This document shows, in pieces, positions 18,718 through 26,944 of a stretch of 58,725 bases of DNA. The translations under genes were made by a program, and so were the position numbers. A model generated the notes under the pieces. It saw only the letters and a list, made by a program, of their open reading frames with translations. It was not told the origin of the DNA and searched no databases. Location: contig CAIRMR010000106.1 of assembly GCA_903879715.1 (NCBI GenBank), forward strand, positions 1 through 58,725. The letters are read 5' to 3'. This DNA is from an uncultured Bacteroidales bacterium. Lineage in GTDB: Bacteria; Bacteroidota; Bacteroidia; Bacteroidales; UBA4417. How positions within the stretch are numbered: the first letter of the stretch is position 1; each line of letters begins with the position of its first letter.

Positions 18718-19674
18718 ATGAAGAACAATGTAAGAACACTGCTAGTTATGATTGCCATTATTCTGGCTATCCCATTCCAAAACTTACAAGCTGGCGAACC
18801 GGTTACAGGCCTGTTAATTTGTTGCAGAGGATCAAACATGGGACCATTTTTAATTAATGGGGAATGGAACCAGAGTCATGATTATGGGGATATAAACCAG
18901 GTTCGGGGAATATTAACGGATATCCGGAATGCCGGAATTAATATCGTATATATCGATATGACAAATCCATCGCAATGGACGCGATTGTGGGATGAATTCA
19001 AACCTATGATTGAAAACATACGAACTGTTTGCGCAGAAAAGAAGATGGAATATTTCATTATGATTGGGGCAGTTGTATCGGATGCGGTTAGAAGGGAACA
19101 AGGCATGCCGGCGTATATAAAAACTGTAGGCAATTTAGAGTTTTGGAATAATCAGGCTAAATACACCTGGGAAAATTACGCACAGGATAGTCATTACAGA
19201 ACGTACGGTTTTGGTGATAACAGGAAAATGATTACGATGTTTTATCCCGGTGTATTGGTTGATACGCTATGGAATGGCACGCCGGATGAACATAAAACCT
19301 ATCTTTCAAAATTCTATCGGGGAACCCATGAGTATAATCAGGATTTTAAAGATACTCCAACTGATGGCTGGGGATATCGTGATATACAGAAAAGTTCAGA
19401 TGGAAAAATTCGTTTTGTATGTCCAACTTCAGGTTTACACCCGGGAAGCTCAACATTTTTAACCCGGCAACAATGGATAGAAAGGGTAAATTGGGTTACA
19501 GAGGCTGAGCATTATAGTGTTTTTGGCTCGTATGACGATACTTGTGATAATATTCATTGGGGCATTCACGACACAAAAGATGTTACCAATCCTAATCGTA
19601 AGTATGCAAATGATGATCCTTATGTTTATTATAAAGCTGTAAAGGATAAGTTAACAAAAAGTACGAATCGATAA
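18718..19674 (+). CDS. CCR-family secreted protein, copy 3
   Basis: 318 residues, signal peptide LLVMIAIILAIPFQNLQA. The same length as copy 1 (11826-12782) and close to 90 % identical in the mature part; stretches of DNA around 18826-18910 and 11934-12019 are nearly base-for-base the same. All family motifs are kept: CCR, DYGDINQVRGIL, YIDMTNPSQWTRLW, YRTYGFGD, KTYLSKFYRGT, DGWGYRD, FGSYDD and IHWGIHDTK. Copies 1 and 3 are therefore a recent duplication or have undergone gene conversion; they flank the DUF1080-Kelch-ThuA-fusion block as direct repeats. The function is unknown, presumably the same as copy 1. The next gene begins eight bases after the stop. Confidence 0.7.
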   Translation: MKNNVRTLLVMIAIILAIPFQNLQAGEPVTGLLICCRGSNMGPFLINGEWNQSHDYGDINQVRGILTDIRNAGINIVYIDMTNPSQWTRLWDEFKPMIENIRTVCAEKKMEYFIMIGAVVSDAVRREQGMPAYIKTVGNLEFWNNQAKYTWENYAQDSHYRTYGFGDNRKMITMFYPGVLVDTLWNGTPDEHKTYLSKFYRGTHEYNQDFKDTPTDGWGYRDIQKSSDGKIRFVCPTSGLHPGSSTFLTRQQWIERVNWVTEAEHYSVFGSYDDTCDNIHWGIHDTKDVTNPNRKYANDDPYVYYKAVKDKLTKSTNR

Positions 19675-19681
19675 TTATAAA

Positions 19682-20974
19682 ATGAAAAACAGGAACATGT
19701 TATTGCTGGCTATTGCCATTCTTTTTTCAGTATGTAACTTTCAGGGTAAAGCTTTTCCACCCCCAAAAGCAAATATTGCACATATACTTACCAACGATTT
19801 TAGATACCCGGTAGTAGATACCGGATTTCAGGTTAATTTTTCGCCTGGTACTGAATGGGCAGCGAATGGAAATGCTGAGCAAAAACTTCCGGCCGGATTG
19901 TCTGATGAAACAAAACCTTTGCAAAGTGATAAAGAGAGCACTTCAACAAGGACAAAAGTCAGTATCAAAGGTGATGCATTTTGTATTAATGGGATACCAA
20001 CTTACCCGGGAAGAACCTGGAAGGGGCTAAAAATAGAAGGTTTGCTCATGAATTCGCGCATGGTGCAAGGCATCTTCGATGATATGAATCCAGCCTCTGT
20101 TAATTCATTTGCATATCCGGATACAAAAAAATGGGATGCCGACCGGAACAACAGGGAGTTTGTTGAGAATATGCCGTTGTGGTATTCATATGGTTTAAAT
20201 TGTTTCACGCTGAATATGCAGGGCGGCAGTCCTGTGGGCTATGGCGCTTCAAAGTGCTTGAATACCGGGTTCAATCCTGACGGTTCATTATTGGAACCCT
20301 ATATGAAAAGGTTAGACAATATCCTGAAAAAAGCAGATGAGTTAAAGATGGTAGTTATTCTTGGAATCTTTTATTTTGGTCAGGATCAGTATATGACCGA
20401 TGAAAAGGCAATCAAAAATGCCACGACGAATATTGTTGATTGGTTGTTTGAAAAAGGGTACCAGAATGTAATTATTGAGATTGTAAATGAAACCAACTTC
20501 GTATATTATGACCATACAATCCTGCTACCCGACAGAATCCATGAATTGATTGATTTGGTAAAAAATATAGAGAAAAATGGTTATCGCTATCTGGTTGGTA
20601 CAAGTTTTGGCGGATTGGATATCCCTACGGCTAATGTTGTAAAATCTTCCGATTTCCTGCTTATCCATGGAAATGGCGGAAAAGATCCGATGCAGATTCA
20701 AAAATTGGCGGATGATACCCGAAATGTGAAGGGGTATCATACAATGCCTGTAATTAACAACGAAGATGATCATTACGATTTTGAAAATGAGAATAACAAC
20801 TTTACCACTTCCATTAAAAACTACATCTCTTGGGGTTATTTCGACTATCGCTTTCCGGGCGAAACCGATTATAAAGAAGGATATCAAAGTATTCCGGTTG
20901 ACTGGGGTATTAACTCGGAACGGAAGAAAGCATTTTTCCGGAAGGTGAAAGAAATCACTGCAGGTAACAAATAA
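19682..20974 (+). CDS. TIM-barrel glycosidase-like protein with a ThuA-tail fragment at its N-terminus
   Basis: 430 residues: signal peptide (MLLLAIAILFSVCNF, about 1-25), a linker that includes residues 44-77 similar to the ThuA C-terminus (DTGFQVNF..EWAANG..QKLPA against DVGFQVTF..EWVATG..QKLPA; about 18 of 34 identical), then a TIM-barrel domain from about residue 92 (VSIKGDAFCINGIPTYPG). Clan GH-A-like points: MVVILGIFYFG on a strand, VIIEIVNETNF (Asn-Glu, the usual acid/base position) and HTMPVINNEDDHYDF (a late Glu, possible nucleophile). I cannot name a GH family; GH5-like is the best description. It is likely periplasmic or secreted and co-transcribed with the CCR-family gene just upstream. 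The ThuA piece is far too short to fold as ThuA and looks like recombination debris kept in frame. Confidence 0.65.
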   Translation: MKNRNMLLLAIAILFSVCNFQGKAFPPPKANIAHILTNDFRYPVVDTGFQVNFSPGTEWAANGNAEQKLPAGLSDETKPLQSDKESTSTRTKVSIKGDAFCINGIPTYPGRTWKGLKIEGLLMNSRMVQGIFDDMNPASVNSFAYPDTKKWDADRNNREFVENMPLWYSYGLNCFTLNMQGGSPVGYGASKCLNTGFNPDGSLLEPYMKRLDNILKKADELKMVVILGIFYFGQDQYMTDEKAIKNATTNIVDWLFEKGYQNVIIEIVNETNFVYYDHTILLPDRIHELIDLVKNIEKNGYRYLVGTSFGGLDIPTANVVKSSDFLLIHGNGGKDPMQIQKLADDTRNVKGYHTMPVINNEDDHYDFENENNNFTTSIKNYISWGYFDYRFPGETDYKEGYQSIPVDWGINSERKKAFFRKVKEITAGNK

Positions 20975-21005
20975 TATTTGGCAGCCGTAAAGCCAAATAC
21001 CTGGT

Positions 21006-21089
21006 TCTGAAAAACATGTAAATCAGCTATACACCCTTTCCCTGATGGAATTTCCGCCTGATAAATCAGTTTTTATTGTTGAAAAATAA
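21006..21089 (+). pseudogene. Remnant of a GH106-like gene 3' end
   Basis: From about 21021 to 21089 the DNA is clearly homologous to the last 69 bases of the GH106-like gene (5206-5274). The final 32 bases are nearly identical and encode the tail PPDKSVFIVEK against PPVKSVFIVEK. No upstream coding part remains, and the frame is broken just 5' of this. This is the decayed end of another copy of that gene. Confidence 0.75.
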
Positions 21090-21183
21090 GATAAATAAAC
21101 AGAACCATAAGGAAATACATCTGAGAACTTTGCCTGCTGATATGCAGTAAACAACAAACGCATTTTCGTAAGCTTCCAGTTCC

Positions 21184-21381
21184 CTGGTTAAAAAAGGAGA
21201 TAACGACCTGAAAATTGAAATCGTCAACAACTGGATGAACCGCCTGATCGGCGACCAGAAACTTCCGGCTGCTCAGCGATTAACCTGGTGCCCGGTAAAT
21301 CTTTACAAAGCGAATAGTCCGTTGCAGCCTTCCGGATTGTTTGGTCCGGTGAAAATTCAGGTAGTTAAAAAAGATTTATAA
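21184..21381 (+). pseudogene. Remnant of a full-length GH106 C-terminal domain
   Basis: An open stretch of 65 codons without a start reads KKGDNDLKIEIVNNWMNRLI, GDQKLPAAQRLTWCPVNLYK and SGLFGPVKIQV up to TAA at 21379-21381. This is the C-terminal sandwich end typical of long GH106 (and some GH2) enzymes: an L.I.V.N.W.NRLIGD pattern, then PSGL.GPV. The two GH106-like genes in the window lack this domain, so the remnant comes from a different, longer gene that has been lost. Confidence 0.75.
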
Positions 21382-21421
21382 TGTTGCTGTTAAACACATT
21401 CCATCAGTTAAATGATATAAT

Positions 21422-22465
21422 ATGAAAGCAAGTATTAATTTCTTAATCCTGTTTTTTTTCTTATTCATCCAGTCAGCCATGGCGCAACCTTACAGCGATG
21501 GCAGGCCTTTGGCGACACAGCGGATGGAGGCGAAAGATGAGGGAGTGGTGCTCAAATATGGCGACGGCCCGGGCCAGTGCGACTACCTGGGGGCGCGCGA
21601 AGCACTGATTTTTGAGGAGAAAGGTATCTATCATCTTTTCTACGACGGTGCCGGGCCCAAGGGCTGGCTGGCATGTCTGGCCACCAGTAAGGATCTCAAA
21701 ACATGGGAAAAGAAAGGACCAATCCTTGACTTCGGCAAACCCGGCGAGTCCGATGGTGCCGCGGCATGCTCACCATGGGTGTATTCCGAAGGGAAAGACT
21801 GGCACATGTTCTACCTGGGCACGCCAAACGTCACCCCTGCGCCGGATTTTATTCCGTCATTCCCTTACCTGACAATGAAGGCAAAAAGTGCTTCGCTTGC
21901 CGGTCCGTGGATCAAGCAGCCTGAAGTTGTTCCCTTTACCTGTCAGCCTAAGACCTACTATGATGTAACAGCCAGTCCGGGGCATATCGTGAAGCATGAT
22001 GAAGAATACCTGATGTTTTTCAGTGCTGCCGGCAATGTTCAAAAACCAAAGCGCACCCTGAGCATCGCCCGCACCAGGGACCTCAACGGCCCGTGGGCGA
22101 TTGATCTACAACCTATCGTACCGGTTGATGAGCAAATAGAAAACTCATCGCTCTATTATGAAAAGAAAAATAAAACATGGTTTCTTTTTACTAATCATAT
22201 CGGTATTAATGGAGAAGAATTTACTGATGCCATCTGGGTTTACTGGAGTAAGGATCTGAACAAATGGGATCCGGCAAACAAGGCCGTGGTTCTGGATGGA
22301 AAGAACTGCACATGGTCGAAGAAATGCATTGGAATGCCATCGGTAGTAAAGGTCGGCAAACGTCTGGCGATCTTCTATGATGCCCCCGGCGGCGAGAGTA
22401 CCAGCCATATGCGCCGGAGTATTGGCCTTGCCTGGATGGATTTGCCACTTTCCCCTGCTAAATAA
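21422..22465 (+). CDS. Secreted five-bladed beta-propeller glycosidase-like protein (GH43/GH117/GH130-like)
   Basis: 347 residues, signal peptide LILFFFLFIQSAMAQ. Repeated blades carry the usual strand pattern: YLGAREALIFEEKGIYHLFY followed by DGAG, CLATSKDLKTWEKKGPILDF, ACSPWVYSEGKDWHMFYLGT, GHIVKHDEEYLMFFSAAG, ENSSLYYEKKNKTWFLFTNH, WSKDLNKWDP and GMPSVVKVGKRLAIFYDAPG. These match the propeller clan of GH43/GH62/GH117/GH130; the family within the clan is not decided by eye, and the acidic residues cannot be assigned safely. The first two thirds are noticeably GC-richer than the surrounding genes (runs such as GGCGACGGCCCGGGCCAGTG), suggesting acquisition from a higher-GC donor. It follows two decayed GH106 tails and starts a new gene run. 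Confidence 0.7.
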   Translation: MKASINFLILFFFLFIQSAMAQPYSDGRPLATQRMEAKDEGVVLKYGDGPGQCDYLGAREALIFEEKGIYHLFYDGAGPKGWLACLATSKDLKTWEKKGPILDFGKPGESDGAAACSPWVYSEGKDWHMFYLGTPNVTPAPDFIPSFPYLTMKAKSASLAGPWIKQPEVVPFTCQPKTYYDVTASPGHIVKHDEEYLMFFSAAGNVQKPKRTLSIARTRDLNGPWAIDLQPIVPVDEQIENSSLYYEKKNKTWFLFTNHIGINGEEFTDAIWVYWSKDLNKWDPANKAVVLDGKNCTWSKKCIGMPSVVKVGKRLAIFYDAPGGESTSHMRRSIGLAWMDLPLSPAK

Positions 22466-22545
22466 CGATTTGGCAGGAATGTCAATTTATTCTTACTCTT
22501 TTTCAAATCATAATCAGAAATGCTTTCCCCTAAAAGAATCAGTTC

Positions 22546-23754
22546 ATGAAAAAACTACTCTCAATTGCAATTATTTTGCTTGTCGTTTTTACATCCTGTA
22601 AATCAGGCAAAAAAGCTGATATTAGCAAGGATAAAATTACTGTTGCAGCTTACTATTTCGCCAATTACCATACGGATGATCCCCGGAATATCATCAATAA
22701 AGGTGCCGGATGGTCGGAGTGGGAACTGGTTAAAGCTGCTCAGCCGCGTTTCCCGGGACACCACCAGCCCAATGTGCCTGCCTGGAGATATACTGATGAA
22801 AAAGACCCTAAGGTTATGGCGCAGAAAATTGATGCAGCTGCTGATTATGGAATCGACTGCTTTATTTTCGACTGGTATATGTACGAAGATGGCCTTTTCC
22901 TGAACCAATGCATTGATGATGGCTTTCTGAAAGCAAAGAATGTTGACCGCATTAATTTCGCTCTGATGTGGGCCAATCACGATTGGGTGGATATCCAGCC
23001 CTATACGAGGGGAACTGAACAAAAACTGCTTTATCCGGGAAAAGTTTCTCCAAAACGTTTTGATGAAATATGTGATTTTATCATAAAGGAATATTTCACC
23101 AAACCAAACTATTGGAAGATAGATGACAAAGCTTATTTTTCGGTGTATGATGTACAGAAATTTGTAGAAGGATTTGGCAGTATGGAAGCCACAAAAGCCG
23201 CTATGGACCGTATGCGTGAAAAAGCCATTGCTGCCGGGCTGAAAGGAGTGCACTGGAACCTGGTTGCCTGGGGAAATCCGATCCTCCCCGTTGAAAAAGC
23301 GCCCTCCAATACCCCTGAGCTGATCAAAATGCTGGGTTTTGATTCAAGCACATCTTATGTTTGGATTCATCATGCTGAATTACCCGAAACCCAAACCGAT
23401 TATAACATTGTCCGCGATGTTTATTTTGCATATTGGGATAAAGCGAAAACTGAATACGGAGTTCCTTATTTCCCTAATGTAACCATGGGCTGGGATCCAA
23501 GTCCGCGTTGCGATTTGAAATCAGAATGGGCACCTGTTGGCTATCCGTTTATGAACACCATCGGAAACAATACGCCCGAAAATTTTAAGACTGCTCTGCA
23601 AATGACCAAAGATAAATTATTGGCTGATCCAAACGGGCCAAGAATTTTAAACATCAATTGCTGGAACGAATGGACAGAAGGTAGCTACCTGGAACCCGAT
23701 ACCATTAATGGCATGGCTTACCTGGAAGCTGTAAAGGCCGTATTCAAAAATTAA
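22546..23754 (+). CDS. WbsX/GH99-like TIM-barrel lipoprotein
   Basis: 402 residues with a lipoprotein signal (IAIILLVVFTSC, Cys19). Residues 30-400 show the Glyco_tran_WbsX (GH99-like) pattern: ITVAAYYFANYHTDDPRNI at the first strand, WSEWELVKAAQPRFPGHHQP, the DYGIDCFIFDWYMYEDG strand, FALMWANHDW, YPGKVSPKRFDEICDFIIKE, and the terminal INCWNEWTEGSYLEPD block. Proteins with this domain occur in polysaccharide loci; GH99 relatives are endo-acting on mannans, but activity for this group is mostly unassigned. The acidic NEWTEG segment is a candidate active-site part by analogy. It stands 13 bases before the next gene, so they are probably co-transcribed. A lipoprotein location fits handling of oligosaccharides at the membrane. 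Confidence 0.8.
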   Translation: MKKLLSIAIILLVVFTSCKSGKKADISKDKITVAAYYFANYHTDDPRNIINKGAGWSEWELVKAAQPRFPGHHQPNVPAWRYTDEKDPKVMAQKIDAAADYGIDCFIFDWYMYEDGLFLNQCIDDGFLKAKNVDRINFALMWANHDWVDIQPYTRGTEQKLLYPGKVSPKRFDEICDFIIKEYFTKPNYWKIDDKAYFSVYDVQKFVEGFGSMEATKAAMDRMREKAIAAGLKGVHWNLVAWGNPILPVEKAPSNTPELIKMLGFDSSTSYVWIHHAELPETQTDYNIVRDVYFAYWDKAKTEYGVPYFPNVTMGWDPSPRCDLKSEWAPVGYPFMNTIGNNTPENFKTALQMTKDKLLADPNGPRILNINCWNEWTEGSYLEPDTINGMAYLEAVKAVFKN

Positions 23755-23767
23755 TACTACAATAAAT

Positions 23768-26290
23768 ATGAAAGATCAATCTTACGTATTGAAATGTGCC
23801 TCAGTATTCCTGCTTATTCTGATGTCGGGATTTGGACTAAATGCTCAGAATGAGATTGAATTGAATAATGATACCTTACATCTGAAACTTGATCTTACCC
23901 GTGGTGGTGCAATCAACTACATTTCGAAATCCGGATCAACCAGGAGTGTTGTTAATATTGCTGATGAAGGGCGTTATATTCAGCAGTCGTACTATGCAGG
24001 TAAAACGCTGAACCGGATTGCTGATGGACAGAATCCGGCCTGGTCGCCCTGGTCATGGAATCCGATCCAGGTAGGCGATTCATACAGAAACAGAGCACAG
24101 ATACTGGAGCATAGCAAAAACGGGAATACGCTTTATGTGAAATGTATTCCCATGCTTTGGGATATGAATAATAAACCTGCAGAAGCTGAAATGGAACAAT
24201 GGACTTCACTCACCGGAAATGTTATTAAGGTACATTGTAAACTTACATGCCATCGTACAGATACTATTTATGGAGAAGGCATTTCAAATCATCAGGAACT
24301 ACCGGCTGTTTACCCAGTATCAGCACTTAAAAACCTATATTCCTACTTTGGGGATTTCCCGTTTACCGGGGAGGCGCTGGTTAATCCAAAAGTAATTAAT
24401 CTGGCATCCGGATTCTGGGGCAGATACGAGAACGAAATGGTTACAGAGAACTGGATGGCTTTTGTGGATGATAACAAGTGGGGACTAGGAGTTTATACGC
24501 CTGTCTGTACAGATTTTCTCGCCGGGATGGCGGGTAATCCGGGATATGAAGCAACCGATGGCTCAACTTCCTATATTGCTCCTATTAAACGTGTTGCATT
24601 AAATAAAAACTCCATTTTTGAATATGATTATTACCTTGTGATAGGTAGTCTCAATCAGATACGTTCTCAAATATATGCATTGAAAGGAGTACAGGCAAAT
24701 GCATGGGAATTTACCGATGACCTGGAAGGGTGGAGTGCTGATATGCATGGAGGAAGCGTTGTTCAGTCAGCAGGCAAGCTCAAATTTAGTGTAACCGGTG
24801 TTGATCCACATGTGTATAAAAATGTTCCTTCCTGGGAAGTAAAAGACCTGCGATACCTGTGGCTAAAGATAAAAAATGAAACAGCAGCCAATTCCGGAGC
24901 ATTTAGCTTCTTTTCTGAAGCCGGGGATTCAGTTTCTCTCCCGTTCATGCTAACTCCCACTGATACCGGATACAGGGATATTCTGTTCAATCTTGATACC
25001 ATGAATTTCTGGACCTCAGATCTGAAATTGAACAGGTTTAAGTTAGAGCCTGTTACCAGCAATAATTTGGGGGATGTTTATGTGGATTTTATCCGTTTTC
25101 TGAAAGATTTAATCAAAGTAAGAAGTTTTGGAGATGCTATAGAAATAAAGGGTATTGGTAAAAGCCTGCAACTCTTTGCAGAAGAGATACCGTTGTTAAA
25201 TACCATTGGCGTGAATTGGTCGGTCGATAATCAGGGTGTTGCTACCATAAATGCTTCAGGTCTTCTTACCGGGGTTTCAGAAGGAGTTGTAACGGTTACA
25301 GGTACAGCAAAGGATGGAAGTGGGAAGTCTGGAATCATCAGGATATTAATAACGGATACTGGTAAGAAAACGGCCTGGGAATTTACCAATGATCTTGAAA
25401 ATTGGGATAAAAATCCAAATGGAGGAACGGTGTCGCATTCAGAAGGTTCAATGAAATTCACTGTGACTGCCGGAGATCCTTATGTTTATAGCAACGTCAC
25501 CTCATGGAAGTTCGATAATCTGAAATATGTATGGATGAGGATCAAAAATGAAACTGCCGGTTCAGGAGGCGCATTCTACTTCTTTCCCGCTTCGGGAGGC
25601 TTCGAATTAGTTTCATTTCTACAAACTCCTACGGATTCACTTTTCAGGGATGTCTTTGTGGATTTGAGGAACACTGCTGTATGGAAGAAGAATACTGTTT
25701 TGAATAACATTCGGTTGGATCCAAATAATGGAGGTGAAACCGGGAATATTTATTTTGATTTTATCAGGTTTATGGAAGAACTGGTGAATGTAAGTAGCGA
25801 AGGTGAAGTCTCCACAATAGTTGGACTGGGAAACACATTACAGATGTACGCTGAGGTAATGGTTTCTGAGGATGCAGCAGGTGTTACCTGGAAGGTTGAT
25901 AAACCGGAAGTAGCCTCTGTTGATTCAACAGGCCTTTTAACTTCAATTTCAAATGGGGTGGTAGAAGTAACAGCAACTGCAAAGGATGGTTCGGGTGTTT
26001 CCGGATCCAGGAAGATTACTGTTTCCATTGATAACACTTCTCTCAGCATTATAAAGGATGAACACTTAAAGATTTATCCAAACCCTGTGAGTAAAATTTT
26101 AAATATTGATAATGCCTCTGAAATTCAAACTGTGGCTATCGTAAATGCGGTTGGTACGGTAGTGCTGGAACTTTCAAACATACATTCAGTCGGATCAATA
26201 AATACCGGGGAACTTAAGTCGGGAATTTACCTGCTTCGTGCAACCTCTTTTAACGGGAATACTTCTTCTGCAAGATTTATTAAAAACTAA
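23768..26290 (+). CDS. T9SS-secreted protein with duplicated binding-plus-Ig modules
   Basis: 840 residues. After the signal peptide (VFLLILMSGFGLNAQ) comes a beta-rich N-terminal domain (about 30-305: LHLKLDLTRGGAINYISKSG, YIQQSYYAG, GFWGRYENEMVTENWMAFVD), reminiscent of galactose-mutarotase-like sandwiches, family not recognised. Then two tandem copies of a roughly 210-residue unit (from about 312 and 536). Each starts AWEFT.DLE.W and continues with a jelly-roll-like part (V.SW...L.Y.W..IKNETA, VDFIRF.) and a Big_2-type Ig domain (G.VTVTGTAKDGSGKSG / GVVEVTATAKDGSGVSG). The C-terminus (about 768-840, IYPNPVSKILNI...KSGIYLL) is a T9SS type A sorting domain. The unit duplication suggests added glycan binding. 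It is likely surface-exposed; the catalytic role of the first domain is unproven. Confidence 0.65.
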   Translation: MKDQSYVLKCASVFLLILMSGFGLNAQNEIELNNDTLHLKLDLTRGGAINYISKSGSTRSVVNIADEGRYIQQSYYAGKTLNRIADGQNPAWSPWSWNPIQVGDSYRNRAQILEHSKNGNTLYVKCIPMLWDMNNKPAEAEMEQWTSLTGNVIKVHCKLTCHRTDTIYGEGISNHQELPAVYPVSALKNLYSYFGDFPFTGEALVNPKVINLASGFWGRYENEMVTENWMAFVDDNKWGLGVYTPVCTDFLAGMAGNPGYEATDGSTSYIAPIKRVALNKNSIFEYDYYLVIGSLNQIRSQIYALKGVQANAWEFTDDLEGWSADMHGGSVVQSAGKLKFSVTGVDPHVYKNVPSWEVKDLRYLWLKIKNETAANSGAFSFFSEAGDSVSLPFMLTPTDTGYRDILFNLDTMNFWTSDLKLNRFKLEPVTSNNLGDVYVDFIRFLKDLIKVRSFGDAIEIKGIGKSLQLFAEEIPLLNTIGVNWSVDNQGVATINASGLLTGVSEGVVTVTGTAKDGSGKSGIIRILITDTGKKTAWEFTNDLENWDKNPNGGTVSHSEGSMKFTVTAGDPYVYSNVTSWKFDNLKYVWMRIKNETAGSGGAFYFFPASGGFELVSFLQTPTDSLFRDVFVDLRNTAVWKKNTVLNNIRLDPNNGGETGNIYFDFIRFMEELVNVSSEGEVSTIVGLGNTLQMYAEVMVSEDAAGVTWKVDKPEVASVDSTGLLTSISNGVVEVTATAKDGSGVSGSRKITVSIDNTSLSIIKDEHLKIYPNPVSKILNIDNASEIQTVAIVNAVGTVVLELSNIHSVGSINTGELKSGIYLLRATSFNGNTSSARFIKN

Positions 26291-26710
26291 AGACCTGTAA
26301 ATAGGTTGACAAAAAGCTTAATTGGAACTGGCTGTAGTTGAGAATTGCGTGTTAAACTTTGTCTTTTCGTGCCTTTGTAGCAGTTTTCTTTATGTCGCAA
26401 TATCCCAAAGGCTCAAAGGATTCACCAGGTTTATGGATAATTCAGGTTAGAATCTGATCAATCAAGATTGATACAAATTCATAAGAAAAATACCAGAATT
26501 ATAAAGCTGCTCGGTTTGATTCCACTTAGTTTTGTTTGCATGAAAACCCCATTCTCCAAGTACCATAAACAACAAAAAAGATTACAGTTATTCTTATTGC
26601 CTTAGGTTGTTGACATAAACAATTTTCATCCTCAACGCTTCAGGAGGGTTTAATATCAACAAATTATCTTTTTTACTCACTACCGGTTCTGAAAAAAGGA
26701 ACCCAATGAA
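26291..26710 (+). other. Intergenic stretch before an orphan T9SS tail
   Basis: 420 bases, AT-rich, with no open frame I can link to a family. It includes TTTGTCTTTTCGTGCCTTTG (about 26356-26375), a phrase resembling repeats common between Bacteroidota genes. The body of whatever protein once carried the T9SS tail at 26711 was presumably here or upstream, but no trace is recognisable. Confidence 0.35.
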
Positions 26711-26944
26711 ATGGTTGAAGTATTTCCTAATCCGGCAACAAATCAACTGCAAATTGTTAATTCAGGGCTTCCAATCTATGAAATCAGAATTATAAATGTA
26801 AACGGCAATGATGTTTTCCAATGTGAGGAAGGATTAAACGATAACAAAACCATTGACATTAGTTGTTTATTACCAGGGCCATATTTAATTATTCTCAAAA
26901 ATGAAAAAGGGACAATCCGAAAAAAAATAGTAATTCAAAAATAA
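26711..26944 (+). pseudogene. Orphan T9SS type A sorting domain
   Basis: 77 codons: EVFPNPATNQLQIVNSG, IYEIRIINVNGNDVFQ, TIDISCLLPGPYLIIL and a basic end KKIVIQK. This is a complete T9SS C-terminal sorting domain without any signal peptide or passenger, so it cannot enter the Sec pathway by itself. It is most likely the surviving 3' end of a lost secreted protein. Its stop overlaps the next start (TAATG at 26942-26946), so if translated it would be coupled to the esterase gene. Confidence 0.7.

Noticed and set aside
22603-23253. Long open frame on the - strand (216 codons)
   Set aside because: It lies fully inside the WbsX/GH99-like gene on the + strand, has no family similarity that I can see, and its open state follows from codon bias of the real gene.
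24701-25990. Tandem DNA repeat or assembly duplication in the T9SS protein
   Set aside because: The two units differ at many codons while keeping protein pattern, so this is an old domain duplication rather than an assembly artefact.
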